Shown here: positions 24,871 to 35,755 of the stretch, in pieces
Layout: the number at the start of each line of letters is the position of its first letter
Position numbering within the stretch: position 1 is the first letter of the stretch
Assembly (NCBI RefSeq): GCF_932294415.1
Contig: NC_065538.1
Span: 44,678,843 to 44,742,842 of the forward strand
Direction of reading: 5' to 3'
From: Quercus robur
Lineage: Eukaryota; Streptophyta; Magnoliopsida; Fagales; Fagaceae
DNA: 64,000 nt
The notes under the pieces: model-generated
The model's database searches: none
What the model saw: the letters and a program-made list of their open reading frames with translations, nothing else
What the model was told of the DNA's origin: nothing
Made by a program: the position numbers and the translations under genes

Positions 24871-25315
24871 ATTTAACAGATTCTTACCATTTTAGAGAGA
24901 GCACATGCTTGAATTTATTTTAGCATCTCCATGTAAATATTCTAACATGATAGTAGACTTCAATTTAGCAATATATTGACAAATAAGAATGTCAAGTGCA
25001 TGAATTGAGACATATTAATCAATATTTTCCAAATTATTCTGTAGACAAATATAGGAAAAATATCTATAATTCCATTTGAAGTCTTCAAATCTAATTTATT
25101 ATCGTCAAAAATAAAATAAAAATATCAAATGACTACAAGTATATTATTGAGAAAAATAACTATTGAGTAATGAAGTGCAGCTTTGTTAGCATAGGTGCAC
25201 AATGACATACTTGTGTTCCCAACCTTCAATCAAATGCAGAGTTCACATGAGTTATAAAAGTAGAGATTGATATACATGTTCTAAATAGTATGCTTAACAA
25301 ACATTTTCCACAAAT

Positions 25316-26862
25316 CACTTTAAACTTTGGTTTAAAATTCAAATACCTTAAGACATAATTCACGTGTTTTTTCATCTCTTTGGGGTCACCATAACATATT
25401 CCTAATAACTTCTCAACTTCAAACACCTCATCATCTTCTCCATCAGCCTCATCACTATCATTATCATCACTACTACCATCATTAGCAACATTTTTTGTTC
25501 CAAACAGATCCGCATACTCTTGTGGAACATCATTACTTTTAATTAGGGAAAACTAACAACATAATTTTTCCCACTCATCTAGAAACAACAAAAAATCTTC
25601 TGCGGATTCATTTCTAACCTAATTTGCCAAGGATAAACTAATATTAGAGCTTTGCACTTAAGCATGAAATTGCCTATATATCAATAGAAGAAAATACACT
25701 CGAAAAATCTACCTCTGTCTTTGGATGGTCTAACTTGGGACTTTCACAATCATACTGGTTCAAGTCAACTACTTATCTCTATAATAGAAAACAAAGGAAA
25801 TAAATTAGTTCCAAGACATAATGATGATGATAAGTTGACATCTAATTTAGGTTATTATATTTTGTGGCTTAAAGAATAGAACTTACAGTAAAAAGATGTA
25901 AATTGAACAAATTAGCTTCAAGACATAACCCCGTTGACATAGCACCACAACTAGAGTAGAGGTCTAGTAATGTAACCTCTGGCTTAGGGTGATCTTGAAC
26001 TTGGGAAACTTCTTCAAGTTCAACCCGATTCATATCACACTCACAAGAATTTGTCAATGATGCCTCACAGATACAAAGCCTCTCTTCTGCAAGTTCATAA
26101 GGAGGAAAAAATAGGAGAAATGAAAATAAAGTCTTTCAAATTTAAAAACACAAATACAATTTGTTGCGAATAACACAAAATTACAACATGTTGGTACTTA
26201 ACAAAAGTAGAATATGACAATAAATAGAGCATGTCATAGTAATAATCACAATTGGGAATTGACTTTCTCTTTGCTGGATCAACCTAAAAAACAAACTTTA
26301 ATTACTATCACATTATATAAAAATCAAAGAATGTATATAAGGACTTGAAATCATACATTCAAAGGAATCCTAGCAATTGTTAATTTTTCAACTAAGCAAT
26401 CCAATGGGTTATCATCTTGGAAATCTGAATAGAATATGCGCTTGCTCTCGATAAGATTATGACATTTCTATATGACCTACGGAAAACATTTTTAATTAGA
26501 ACTAGGCATTATCAAGCTAAATATTGAGGACCGAAATCAATTAAGAGATGATGTTAAGATAACACTTACAGTATCCTCGGCTCTATAATATCATTGAGTT
26601 GTAAAATAAGAACTTCCTTCCACAGCCTCAAACATCTCCACAATCTTGCATATATAACTAGGTTTTCCTTCAGCAACCTAAACACAACAAACAAACAAAC
26701 AAAAACACAAGATAGACTATCAAAATAAAATATACAATAAGTAGCATAGCACTTCAAATTAAAACTTACCTTAATGTGAGCATCATCATTAAGATTATAA
26801 ATAATTTAACCATTAGTCTCTGCTTAAGTGTAATGGTGTCAAACTTGAATAATTTGGTTGAA
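25316..26862 (-). pseudogene. Chromomethylase (CMT-type DNA cytosine methyltransferase) pseudogene, partial
   Basis: Exon-like blocks on the minus strand follow the CMT order. At 26860-26770: NLNDDAHIK after two stops. At 26677-26570: the BAH block GKPSYICKIVEMFEAVEG with TGA where the family has Trp in QWYYRAEDT. At 26476-26357: HNLIESKRIFYSDFQDDNPL. At about 26287-26200: PNCDYYYDMLY. At about 26096-25885: PEVTLLDLYSSCGAMSTGL. At about 25640-25560: VRNESAEDFL..LDEWEKLC. At about 25480-25316: acidic run, then the chromodomain start FEVEKLLGICYGDPKE. Methyltransferase motif I is changed (family DLYSGCGGMSTG). The catalytic Pro-Cys region (motif IV) and everything after it are missing. Splice sites partly survive (GTAAG donors at 26769 and 26569), so this is a genomic copy, not a retrocopy. 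CMTs maintain CHG/CHH methylation; this copy cannot. Confidence 0.85.
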
Positions 26863-26885
26863 TCATCCTTACTTCTTATGAACTA

Positions 26886-28254
26886 TGTTGAAGTCTAAAA
26901 AGTCATGAAGTTGCACCAAGGCCTAAAATGGCACAGAGAATTGAACTCCATGAAAAAAAAATACTTGAGCCCACAAAAAAAAAAAAAAGGATGGTAGGCC
27001 CAAATCTATTAAGATTTTAAGGAGAAACCCAAACCCATGTATGAGTAAGCTTTAGAACTCATGAAACAAAGGGAAGAAGAAAAGCCCAGCCCGCCAAGGT
27101 TAGAAAATCGCTAGGGAGCCCAGTGGTATGACCTGGGTCGGGATACCTAGGGACTACCAGGAGCTTGAGATCCTCGGGACGTGTAGTAAAGCCAGGGTTG
27201 GATTAAGATAGTTCAAAGGGGATGCCAAGAAACACAAGGAACGAGAATAGATACGTCCCCATTAGCCACCCAATGATGCAAAAAGGAATCAGAAAGCTTG
27301 GGAACCAACAATTCATGAACAAGGGGCTGGTACCTTAGGGAACCCAAAAAGAAGAACCATGAAGGGAAGTGGTTAGGAAACTTTCAACCTGGCAGGAATG
27401 AATTAGCTCACTTGGGAAAAATGATAAAGGGAAAGGTAGCCAAAAGTTGAGTCTGAAAAGGTGGGAACTAGAAGCCTTAAAAAGAGAAAAACCTAAGGTC
27501 AACTCTTCAAGACATACCAGAATGGAAAGACAGCATGAGACTTTTGGGGAAGAAATACCAAAAGAAGAAAATTATGAAAAATAAGGAAGAGACCAGCCAC
27601 CAATGTTGCTAGCATAACATTGGTTCTGGTATCCAGGAGAGCAAATGGGGGGAATCAGTGGTACCCCAGAAACTCTAGGATGACACTATAAAAGGGGGAA
27701 GCAGCCAACAATGAGGGGCATTCAGTAACAATGAATTAGAGTAAAATCATTGAGAAAACTCTGTTAGAATTCAAAAAAAGTAAGAAAAGAAAAGGAAATA
27801 CCGCTTGGTATCCTCAAACAGCCACTAGAGAACACACTTGGATTAAAAAAGATTCAAAGGGATTCAAACTTTGCAAGTCATAAAGGCCTGAAGAGCCATC
27901 TAAGACTGTGATTTTTTAACTTATTTGGACCTTGTGATATGACCTAGTGAGCATGATGTATTACACAATTGAGAAATTAATGAAATATTTCATAGTATCT
28001 TAAGGACCCCTAACGTTTACTTTGTGTCTTTCTCTATTGCATTGCCCCTTTATTGTTTCTTGTTGTTCAATGCATATATTTCTTGTTTGCTAGTATGTAT
28101 GTGTTGTAGGATCTCTGCTCTGTGCACCATCTGGTTTGTAATCAGTCCATTTAGCTGTGGTGAACCAAGTCCAGTCCCTTAAAACAACAAGTAAGAGGGT
28201 CTAGGGTCCTTGTCTTTACTTGGGCCTAGGTGCTATCCAAAAAGGACCCTTACA
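26886..28254 (+). mobile_element. Solo LTR, 1369 bp
   Basis: Begins TGTTGAAG, ends CCCTTACA, and is flanked by AACTA on both sides (26881-26885 and 28255-28259), the 5-bp duplication of LTR retrotransposons. A TATA box, TATAAAAG, at 27687-27694 fits a promoter in plus orientation. No second LTR, primer-binding site or coding domain follows, so this is a solo LTR left by recombination. It lies 24 bases from the last recognisable CMT pseudogene block. Confidence 0.85.
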
Positions 28255-28302
28255 AACTATCATCATCATATCTCATTACATTATAAGCCTACATCTATAA
28301 TT

Positions 28303-28461
28303 TTATTTGGAGAGAGTTTCAACCTATAGCGTTTGCTCTTGATAATTGTTTTTTATCATCAGACCAAGACACCAATTTACTTTTGGTGTAAGCGGAGATT
28401 GAACTCCAGATCTCTTATTCAACCATCAGAGACTTTACCAGTTGAGCTAACTAGAATCCAC
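28303..28461 (-). mobile_element. tRNA-derived SINE, copy B, full length
   Basis: On the minus strand: GTGGATTCTAGTTAGCTCAA with A box, GAGTTCAATCTCC as B box, then TTGGTCTGATGATAAAAA and TAGGTTGAAACTCTCTCC. The perfect 18-bp duplication AAGCCTACATCTATAATT flanks it (28285-28302 and 28462-28479), so borders are exact: 159 bp. Confidence 0.92.
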
Positions 28462-28639
28462 AAGCCTACATCTATAATTAAAATATATTACATTACTCAT
28501 CAATAAAACAAAAAGGACCAAATTAAAACAACATAATTTTAGTTTAACTCACAACATTACTCTTCATTAATTGTGATTTGAAATAGAGCTTGATGGCCAT
28601 CTTCCATCTTTGTTCATAAAAAGTCAATATCCATAAGTG

Positions 28640-29275
28640 CTTTTTTAGTTTTTGGGGGTATTTCAGTCATTTTTTAAGTTTTGAGTCTTTTTGTCATTTT
28701 CTTAGGCTTCGAGGGTATTTCGGTCATTTTATAAGTTTAGGGTGTATTTTTATCATCGTATAGGTTTTAGGGGCATTTTCATCATTTTATAGGTTTTAGG
28801 GATATTTTCGTCATTTTACAGGTTTTAGGGGTATTTTAGTCATTTTTTTGGTTTAGAAGGTATTTTGGTCATTTTAAGGTTTTGGGGGTATTTTGGTAAT
28901 TTCAGGTTTTGGGTTATTTTTGTCATTTTTTTAAGGTTTAGGGGTTATTTTGATAATTTTAAGGTTTTGGGGGTATTTTGGTCATGTTTTAAGTTTTGGG
29001 GGTATTTTAGTCATTTTTAAGGTTTATGGGGGTATTTTGGTAATTTTTAGGTTTCGAGGGGGTATTTTGGTCATGTTTTAGGTTTCCGGGATATTTTAGT
29101 CATTTTAAAGATTTATGGGGTATTTTGGTAATTCTTAGATTTCGTGGGTATGTTTTAGGTATTGGGGGTATTTCGGTAATTTTTAGGTTTCGGTAGTATT
29201 TTGACAATTTAAGAGGATTTTAGGAGTACTTTGGTCATTTTGAAGTTTTACGGCTAATTTGGTAATTTTGATTAT
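28640..29275 (+). repeat. Degenerate minisatellite, about 27-33 bp unit
   Basis: Roughly 20 tandem, variable units around the consensus GGTTTTRGGGGTATTTTGG followed by TCATTTT. Units differ in length and at most positions, so the array is old. No coding role. Confidence 0.85.
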
Positions 29276-29597
29276 TGGGTAATTGGGTGGGTTAGGGTTT
29301 ACCTATAATAATTTGGTTGAATTGGGTTTGGGTTAGAATTAATTAGTTAAATGGGTAATATCCAAACCCTACTTGAAAAATTTGGGTAATATCCAAATCC
29401 TATCCGATTACTTTTTACCTATTAAGAACCGGGTATTACTCGAAATATTTGGAGTAGGTAGGGTTGTATATCTATTACCCAATGAATATGACCATCACTA
29501 TTTACACCAAATTCTTATAGAATTTAATCTCGATTCCAAATATTTGACAATGAAAATCCATCCAAATGTTTAAAGGTTCTCATTTCTTATTTAAACT

Positions 29598-29668
29598 AGT
29601 GTGTCTTAGCATGATGATAAAAAACAATCATCATAGAGTGGATGTTATAGGTTGGAATTCTATCATAT
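29598..29668 (+). mobile_element. SINE 3'-part, copy C
   Basis: GTCTTAGCATGATGATAAAAA...TTATAGGTTGGAATTCTATC matches the tail of SINE copies A and B without the tRNA-like head. A 38-base A run follows shortly after (29682-29719). Confidence 0.6.
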
Positions 29669-29681
29669 CTATACATAAATG

Positions 29682-29721
<40 letters not shown>

Positions 29722-30020
29722 GAAGGGCTAAATAAACTGAAAACTAATTGGCAATAATCATCAAATTACTTGGTTCCGTAGCAATACATCAATTTCATAA
29801 AAATTATATAGACTCATTTGTTACCATAAATTTCTATTTTTTTAAAGAAACAATTTGATATCATGGCAAATGGGGGCATCCCTTTCACCACAATTTATAA
29901 AAGTAACCATAACATGCCTCCACAATTGAAGTGCAGGATCCTAAAGTCCCTTATTTTATAGTAATCAAACAAAGGCAAACTTCAGTTAGTCACAAAAGTC
30001 TCTTATTTAATAGCTTTAAT

Positions 30021-30420
30021 TTTAACTCACACCAGCTAGCTGACTAGAAAGAAAAAGGCGCTTGCTGAAAAAATATATCACCAGTCAGCTGACTGGTAAT
30101 AGAACAGTTGTTGCTTGCTAGTAGCCAGAAATATCAATGATTATAAGATGTACAATGGAATTACTCAACAATGTATTTTTTCATTAGAAGATTTTTCTCA
30201 GTCCTTACAACAGATATTGCGCTCATAATTTTAAAATTAACACCCTCGTCTCCTTTTACTTATGGAGGATTACATAAGTCCTAGACACCCACACTAACTT
30301 ATAACCATCCAATAAAAAACGCTCATTGAGAAACAGGAGAAAGAGGGAACTAGAAAGGGGGGATGATACAAAAACATTCTTTTTCTAATAATTTTAGATC
30401 CATTCTTTTGGATTGAAATT
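30021..30420 (-). repeat. Duplicated block, copy 1 (CPOX 3' end and downstream)
   Basis: About 400 bp that aligns in the same orientation with 36594-37037: shared phrases include ACCAGCTAGC, GCTTGCTGAAAAA, ACAATG.A.GGTGGAATTA-like, ATAATTTTA and GGGATGATACAAA.ACATT, then TTAGATCCATTC. The right edge is the stop codon and last residues of the CPOX fragment, so the block is CPOX 3'UTR plus flank. Confidence 0.75.
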
Positions 30421-30533
30421 AACATAACGCCCTCTTTGCAATTCCTGCCATGCCTCATGCTGGTCTGTGAATGGCATATCCTTCCTTATTTCTATGATTG
30501 GAATGCAAGCAGGAACCACAGAATTGGCACATT
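30394..30533 (-). pseudogene. Coproporphyrinogen-III oxidase (HEMF/CPOX) C-terminal fragment with internal deletion
   Basis: After an acceptor-like CAACTTGTAG the minus strand encodes [40 protein letters not shown], then NPKEWI and a stop at 30394-30396. In known CPOX proteins RRGRYVEFN is followed by about 50 residues, including the glycine-rich GLKTGGR block, before the terminal NPKEWI. Here the two Asn sites are joined, so that stretch is deleted. CPOX converts coproporphyrinogen III to protoporphyrinogen IX in plastids for haem and chlorophyll. This piece lacks most of the enzyme, and no other CPOX exon was found nearby. Confidence 0.82.
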
Positions 30534-31649
30534 CTACAAGTTGAAAATAGATGTGAGCATGAAGAGAATTGAAGTGCAACGAAACAAAGGATTCTTATTT
30601 AAAAAAACACATGATGAGACATCAATTCAACATTCTCAAGCAATTACCAGTGGTTTAGATCATCTTCATCATAGTGGTTTGGATCATCAAAAAATATTCC
30701 CCCAACCCCCTGCCTCTCACCTCAGTGATGCACATACCATTAGGTAGTCAATACAGAGCATAACTGTCAAACATTCAATATGTTTCACATGTAAGATAAA
30801 TGGAGCCAAATTAATTACAGAAGATCACTAGTATCCTATTCAACCAATGAAAACATACAACAACCAAAGAAAACTGGACTAAACAAGCCTGCTAACTGAT
30901 TTGCATCAGCAAGGAGATAAAACCAATAAGCATTATTTTGTTGATTAGGAGAGTGATATAAAGATAACGTAAGCACTGAAGATGAGACTTTTGATGATCA
31001 TTTTGAGCCTGAAATTTTAAAGGGCAGACCAAGCTAGACTTATCAATGTCCAAAGTTTGGGTCACTTTGAATTGGGTATGTCCAAAATTGGCCAGTGTAA
31101 CCTGCCCCATAAAGGGTTAGGAAACCAGATCCAGAGCCAGCAATAACAAGATATAAAACTCACTTTAGATTCCTAAATAACTTGAGATGAATGTAAAGTC
31201 ACAACTCACAAATGAGTTGAATTCATGGCAGATTGGGGAGACAAACTTTGATGCATTCCCTTCACTTTGGGCCCCACAATTCATCCTAATACACAAACAC
31301 CCAAACAACACAAGTTCATAACTTTTAAATCCCATACTTGATATAAATGTTGAAATATCAACGCAACTTGTACATGTGAGTGCATCAAGGTAACATACAA
31401 AAACACATGTTGCTAAAAATAAGAAGTTATTAAGATTCGTAGGTCACAAGCACTTTTTCTGAACCTACAAAATAATGTCAAAATATCAGCATGCCTAAAC
31501 ACACAAAATTAATTTCTAAAATATAATAACTTTTTGAAAATAAAAAACCAAACCAAGTATTGCACAATTGAATGTAATGTCAAACTACCATTCTTAATCT
31601 AGACTATGTAGTGCGTGTGGGTGTGTGGGTAATAAGAATAAGAAATCTA

Positions 31650-32135
31650 TCAGCGCATAGACATCAAAGTTCGAATTTTCTCATCTCTAACCCCCATCTG
31701 AAAAGTGGGGGTTTCCTTAATTCTCTCCAATTGCTGCGTGACCTTTTTCTGAACAAGATCGAGCGAGTTGAAGAGTTTCTGAGCAGGTGTGAGGGATGAT
31801 GATGATGATGATGATTTCCTCTTATTGATAATGTAGTGAATGATATGGAGAAGATTCTGAAGCACTACATCATCATCAGTTGTCGAAGGCACCCGAAACT
31901 GGAACCGATCAGCAGAGATCGACAAATGAGGATTCATGATTTTAGGGGCATTGACAGGAGTAAATGGACTCCCAATTTGTTGTTGCTGTTCTCGAGATGA
32001 GAAAAACAAATCGGGAATAACACTCTTCGGACTCTCAATTTCAATTTGTTCTTGTTCTTCTTCCTCTCGAGGTTGAGGAGAAGGAGAAGAGTAAATGAAA
32101 AACGAAACAGGAGTCCCATTCCATCTAGAAGCCAT
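31650..32135 (-). CDS. Unknown 161-residue protein
   Basis: One open exon on the minus strand, ATG at 32135 in a good plant context (ATCCATGGCT), stop at 31650-31652. The leader CTCTGAAACCCTAATATTC is typical of plant 5'UTRs, and an AAACGACAGCGT motif lies about 200 bases upstream. The protein has an acidic/Gln-rich stretch (EEEEQEQ, REQQQQ), a seven-Ser run, and a helical C-terminal part (LTPAQKLFNSLDLVQKKVTQ) ending MSMR. I do not recognise a domain. A possible GGTTAG donor near the end means a spliced form with a different C-terminus cannot be excluded. Confidence 0.6.
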   Translation of the reverse strand: MASRWNGTPVSFFIYSSPSPQPREEEEQEQIEIESPKSVIPDLFFSSREQQQQIGSPFTPVNAPKIMNPHLSISADRFQFRVPSTTDDDVVLQNLLHIIHYIINKRKSSSSSSSLTPAQKLFNSLDLVQKKVTQQLERIKETPTFQMGVRDEKIRTLMSMR

Positions 32136-32333
32136 GGATTGGATGAATATTAGGGTTTCAGAGAGATTGTAAGTCTGTAAAAAAAAGAGTCCGTTGCAGA
32201 AACGGAATGAGTGCAGAAAGTGGAAGTGTTGTTACGGTGGAGAGTGGAGACAGAGGGAGTTATATGTACTATAGGGGCTGATGCCGGTTTGCCACCTGCG
32301 TTTGCGTTAAGCTGACGCATTCGCGTTTTGCTT

Positions 32334-32347
32334 AAACGCTGTCGTTT
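32334..32347. promoter_or_regulatory. AAACGCTGTCGTTT motif upstream of the 31650-32135 gene
   Basis: A near-palindrome whose minus strand reads AAACGACAGCGTTT; third instance of the shared motif, about 200 bases upstream of the ATG at 32135. Confidence 0.4.
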
Positions 32348-32349
32348 TT

Positions 32350-33399
32350 TCTTTTTTTGAAATTTAAAAACCCGAGTTTCGCTCCTTTCGTTTTTTTCCC
32401 CCCAAAAAATTATATATATATATATATATATATATTAACTAATATTTTTTCTAGATTCTAAAATAAATAAATTCTACGCAACTTTTCAATTAATTAAAAT
32501 TTATAAATACATACAAGTTTTGTGTGTGCTAAAAAGTTGATTTTTTATGAGTTTAGAAATAGGGGTAAGGTTAAGGGTTTTTATATTTTTTGAAATTCGC
32601 AGTTGTAATTTGGAATATAAAATTTTGATAAATAAAATTATTGTGATGTGAAAGTTTGTAAGACCTCTAAATTGGTGTGGCATGATATTATGAAATTAAC
32701 ATAAAAATTAATTTTTTTATTTTATATTATACAATAATATAGATTAGACAAAAAAAAAAACCTAAAAAAAAAATCAAAAATCAAAATTCACAATTTCATA
32801 ATGAATTGAACACTAAAACAATGAAGTGGCATCTCATCATTGGCCTAAAGAGTGATGAGCAGTAACCTTGTTCATCACAGTACCCCTTTCTCTAGAAAAT
32901 ATTACTTGAAAAAGTAACATTGTTCATCACAATGTTGCATCGTTATTGCATTTACGAGTTCAAGAAAGAGAGGTTGCAATGATCCTTTAATCCAGATATC
33001 CTTCTACTGAAGATGTTAAGATTGATATTCTTTGATTCTGTTGTTTTCTTTTCTTTTCATTTTTTTTCTTCCTCTCTCGTGTCTAGGACGTACCTAGAAT
33101 AATAATAATAACAAATTTACTACCAGATATGTGTTGGACACATTTGTACCCATATTTGACCCATGCCTATTTTGGACACAGGTATCTTGCCATTTTTGGC
33201 ATATTTGTGCAACCTAGCAGGATTGATAAAAATGAATTAGAGTGGACGAAAGAACATAAAGTGAAATGTAAATTACCAACCATGAAAAGAAATTTTGAAA
33301 GTTTTGGGATGAAAATCTAATTTCATGTACAATTTAAGGATGAGAATAATAATTTTAGCCCTTTCGTTTTTTACAACATTTTTCACTACTTCTTGAGAT
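32350..33399. other. AT-rich spacer
   Basis: No gene recognised. Contains (TA)n at 32411-32434 and a repeated phrase TTGTTCATCACA near 32867-32932. Confidence 0.45.
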
Positions 33400-33402
33400 T
33401 AA

Positions 33403-33717
33403 GGGTCTGTTTGGATAGAACTTATTTTGCTGAAACTGAAAACTGAAAACTGAAAACACTGTAGCAAAATAATTTTTAAATGTGTGAATAGTACTGTGGG
33501 ACCCATTTTTAATGAAAATTTGATAAAAAATGAAATTTGTGGGTCCGTAAACAGTGCATCCGTGCACTGTTCACGGAAAACTGGTCAAAAGTTGCGGTTA
33601 CTGTTCATATATAGTACATGAACAGTAGCCGTTTGTGAGGGGAAAACGCGTGAAAAAAAAAAAAAAAAAGAAGGAGAAAACGCAGAAACAGAGCAAACGC
33701 ACTATCCAAACATTACC
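33403..33717 (+). mobile_element. Tourist-like MITE, copy B, with intact duplication
   Basis: 315 bp. Termini GGGTCTGTTTGGATAG and, inverted, GGTAATGTTTGGATAG match at 13 of 16 positions. TAA flanks both sides (33400-33402 and 33718-33720), as expected of PIF/Harbinger-type elements. The interior is the same as copies A and C: CACTGTAGCAAAATAATTTT, GTGCACTGTTCACGG, GGTTACTGTTCAT, poly-A. Confidence 0.9.
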
Positions 33718-34149
33718 TAAGTTGTGGCTGGAGACATATTTTTACATTAGTCTATCACAAAAAAAAACTTTTATTATACATCAATTATAATCGATCATGT
33801 CAACTATTGTAGAAAAAAACATGGTGCTAAAATAAATGATAGGTACATTGAGTTCTAACATAAAAAATTCATTAAACGCATCTCAATGCAAGTTATTATC
33901 TTTTGATTATTGGTTTGAGTTGAATTCAATTTCTCAACCTCAAGATCATCTATATATATATTAATAGGCAAAATTTAGAGAAAGTTCAATTAGAATTTGA
34001 AATTAAAATTCAATTTTGCTTCATGTGTCTAAATTTATGTGGGGACCATATCATAATTATTCACTTATGTTTGTACCATGTATCCACTTAAGTTTTTTAA
34101 TATTTGTGTCAAGTGAGTTAATGAGTGCAAAATATTGAGAATTTAATAT

Positions 34150-34850
34150 TGTAGGGCTGGGGAGCTTATGATCCGGCTCACGCTCTATCCGGGCTCAGGG
34201 CCCGTGCCGAGGAGGTAGTGTGTCGAGGACGAGTGATCAAAGGCTGAGGGGTTAAGGGGAATAGCTGAGAACGACCCTATCCTCGGCACTCCAAGACTTC
34301 AATGAGAAGAGCAGCGTCTTAGTGAAGGATATCCCTAAATAGTCCCCTGAAGGGGATATGAGTGGAATAGGGCCCACGTGGAGGTACGGTGCAAAATAGG
34401 TTCCAGGAAAATACGTCCCCTCTGCATTAAATGCGCCGGCCAGCATCCTGATCATGTTAATGAGAAAAGACGCTTGGACGGTGTAATTTCGATCCTCGCA
34501 ACTAACAGAAAGTAAGAGGGGACAGCTGATGGGACATGTACGGAAGTAAGCACCTGCCTGACCAACAAGTGGAGGGCTAAGATCAACCAAGAAGGACTAT
34601 ATAATGTAAAGGTTAGTGCACCAAGAGGAGGCTGGGAAAAATGGCCAAAAACCAGAGCCTCCCAGCCCGCCTCCAGGAGAAAGACTCCTAAGGCGAAAAC
34701 GACGTAATTATGTATGAATACCACGAGAAACCCGCCGTCTGGTGACTGAGGTCTAGCCTTTCAAACCCACGCTCTACAAATGATATTGTTTGGGCCTTTT
34801 TGCGCGCGAGCCCATCACTGTTACGGTTCGTTACGAATCGTGCCCTTACA
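34150..34850 (+). mobile_element. Solo LTR, 701 bp
   Basis: TGTAGGGC at the left end and GCCCTTACA at the right form a short inverted end. AATAT flanks both sides (34145-34149 and 34851-34855). A TATA box (TATATAA) sits at 34599-34605. No internal region. Same family as 34956-35750 (inverted) and probably 47761-48494. Confidence 0.92.
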
Positions 34851-34955
34851 AATATTTAAAAAAAAAAAAAAAACCAATCACATATACTCAATAAAAATCA
34901 CCACACAACAAAAATCACCACATCTTCCATCTTAATAAAAATTAGAAAATAAATT

Positions 34956-35750
34956 TGTAGGGACACGATTATTTAACGGCCAAATAATGATGTTGGGCTC
35001 GTACGTGAAAGATCCCTCACAATATGATTTGTAGAGAGTGGGCTTGAAAGGCTTGCCTTTGATCACGGGGCGATGGTCCGGTCTTGATTTAAGAGGAATT
35101 CATGTAGAAAAAAGGAGTTGGATTTGAACATTTAAGCCCTATAGCATCATATCCTGAGGGGTTGGACTCCTCGGACTCGGTCCGAGGATCATTAAGGTAT
35201 TCCTCCGGTTATCCAGCGGTGGTTTTTCTTTCTGTGGTGAGCATATACCGGTAAGTGGTTCTTACCCCTGGAGTTTTTCTCCTCGAGGTTGGATGGGAGT
35301 CCTTGGTTTTTTGTCCATTGTTCCCAGCCCCTTTATCCAGATTACTTACTTTCTCCTTTATACTCGCTGACGCTCGTTATCCTTCGTCCACGTGTAGGGT
35401 CAACTTTTCCAAGACTGATATTTGTCCCGTCAGTCTAATCCCAGAATCACTGGGGGTGGTTGATAAAGCCGAAGAATCCGGCTTTGCTGGATGCAGAGTC
35501 TTATCTGGGAAGGGTAATGAGGGCAGCTTTCCCGAGATATCTTAGGTCTCCTTTCCAGTCTGGTCCTATACCGCTTTTGCCCCTCTTCTCGGTGGAATTT
35601 TGGGTCTGTCGAGGACTGAACTGTCCTCGGCAACATCTCCGGGTCATTTGGGCTTTATGTTATTGAGCTTGGGCCGTAGTCTTCTTTGGCTTGGGCCTTT
35701 GGACTTCCCACGAGCAAGTGGACCTGACCCATAAATTATTGGGCCCCACA
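34956..35750 (-). mobile_element. Solo LTR, 795 bp, inverted relative to its neighbour
   Basis: Ends TGTAGGGACACG and GGGCCCCACA; AAATT flanks both sides (34951-34955 and 35751-35755). Its left end aligns with the reverse complement of the right end of the 34150-34850 LTR (GGGACACGATT, ATGTTGGGCTCG, ATTTGTAGAGAGTGGG, TTGAAAGGCTTG). A TATAAAGG at 35355-35362 on the minus strand supports minus orientation. Confidence 0.92.
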
Positions 35751-35755
35751 AAATT

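Noticed and set aside
28640-29275. Interstitial telomere repeat
   Set aside because: TTTTAGGGG cores are spaced 27-33 bp apart with other sequence; no consecutive TTTAGGG units.
34150-35750. A single LTR retrotransposon formed by the two LTRs at 34-35.7 kb
   Set aside because: The two LTRs are in opposite orientation and each has its own target duplication, so they are separate solo LTRs.
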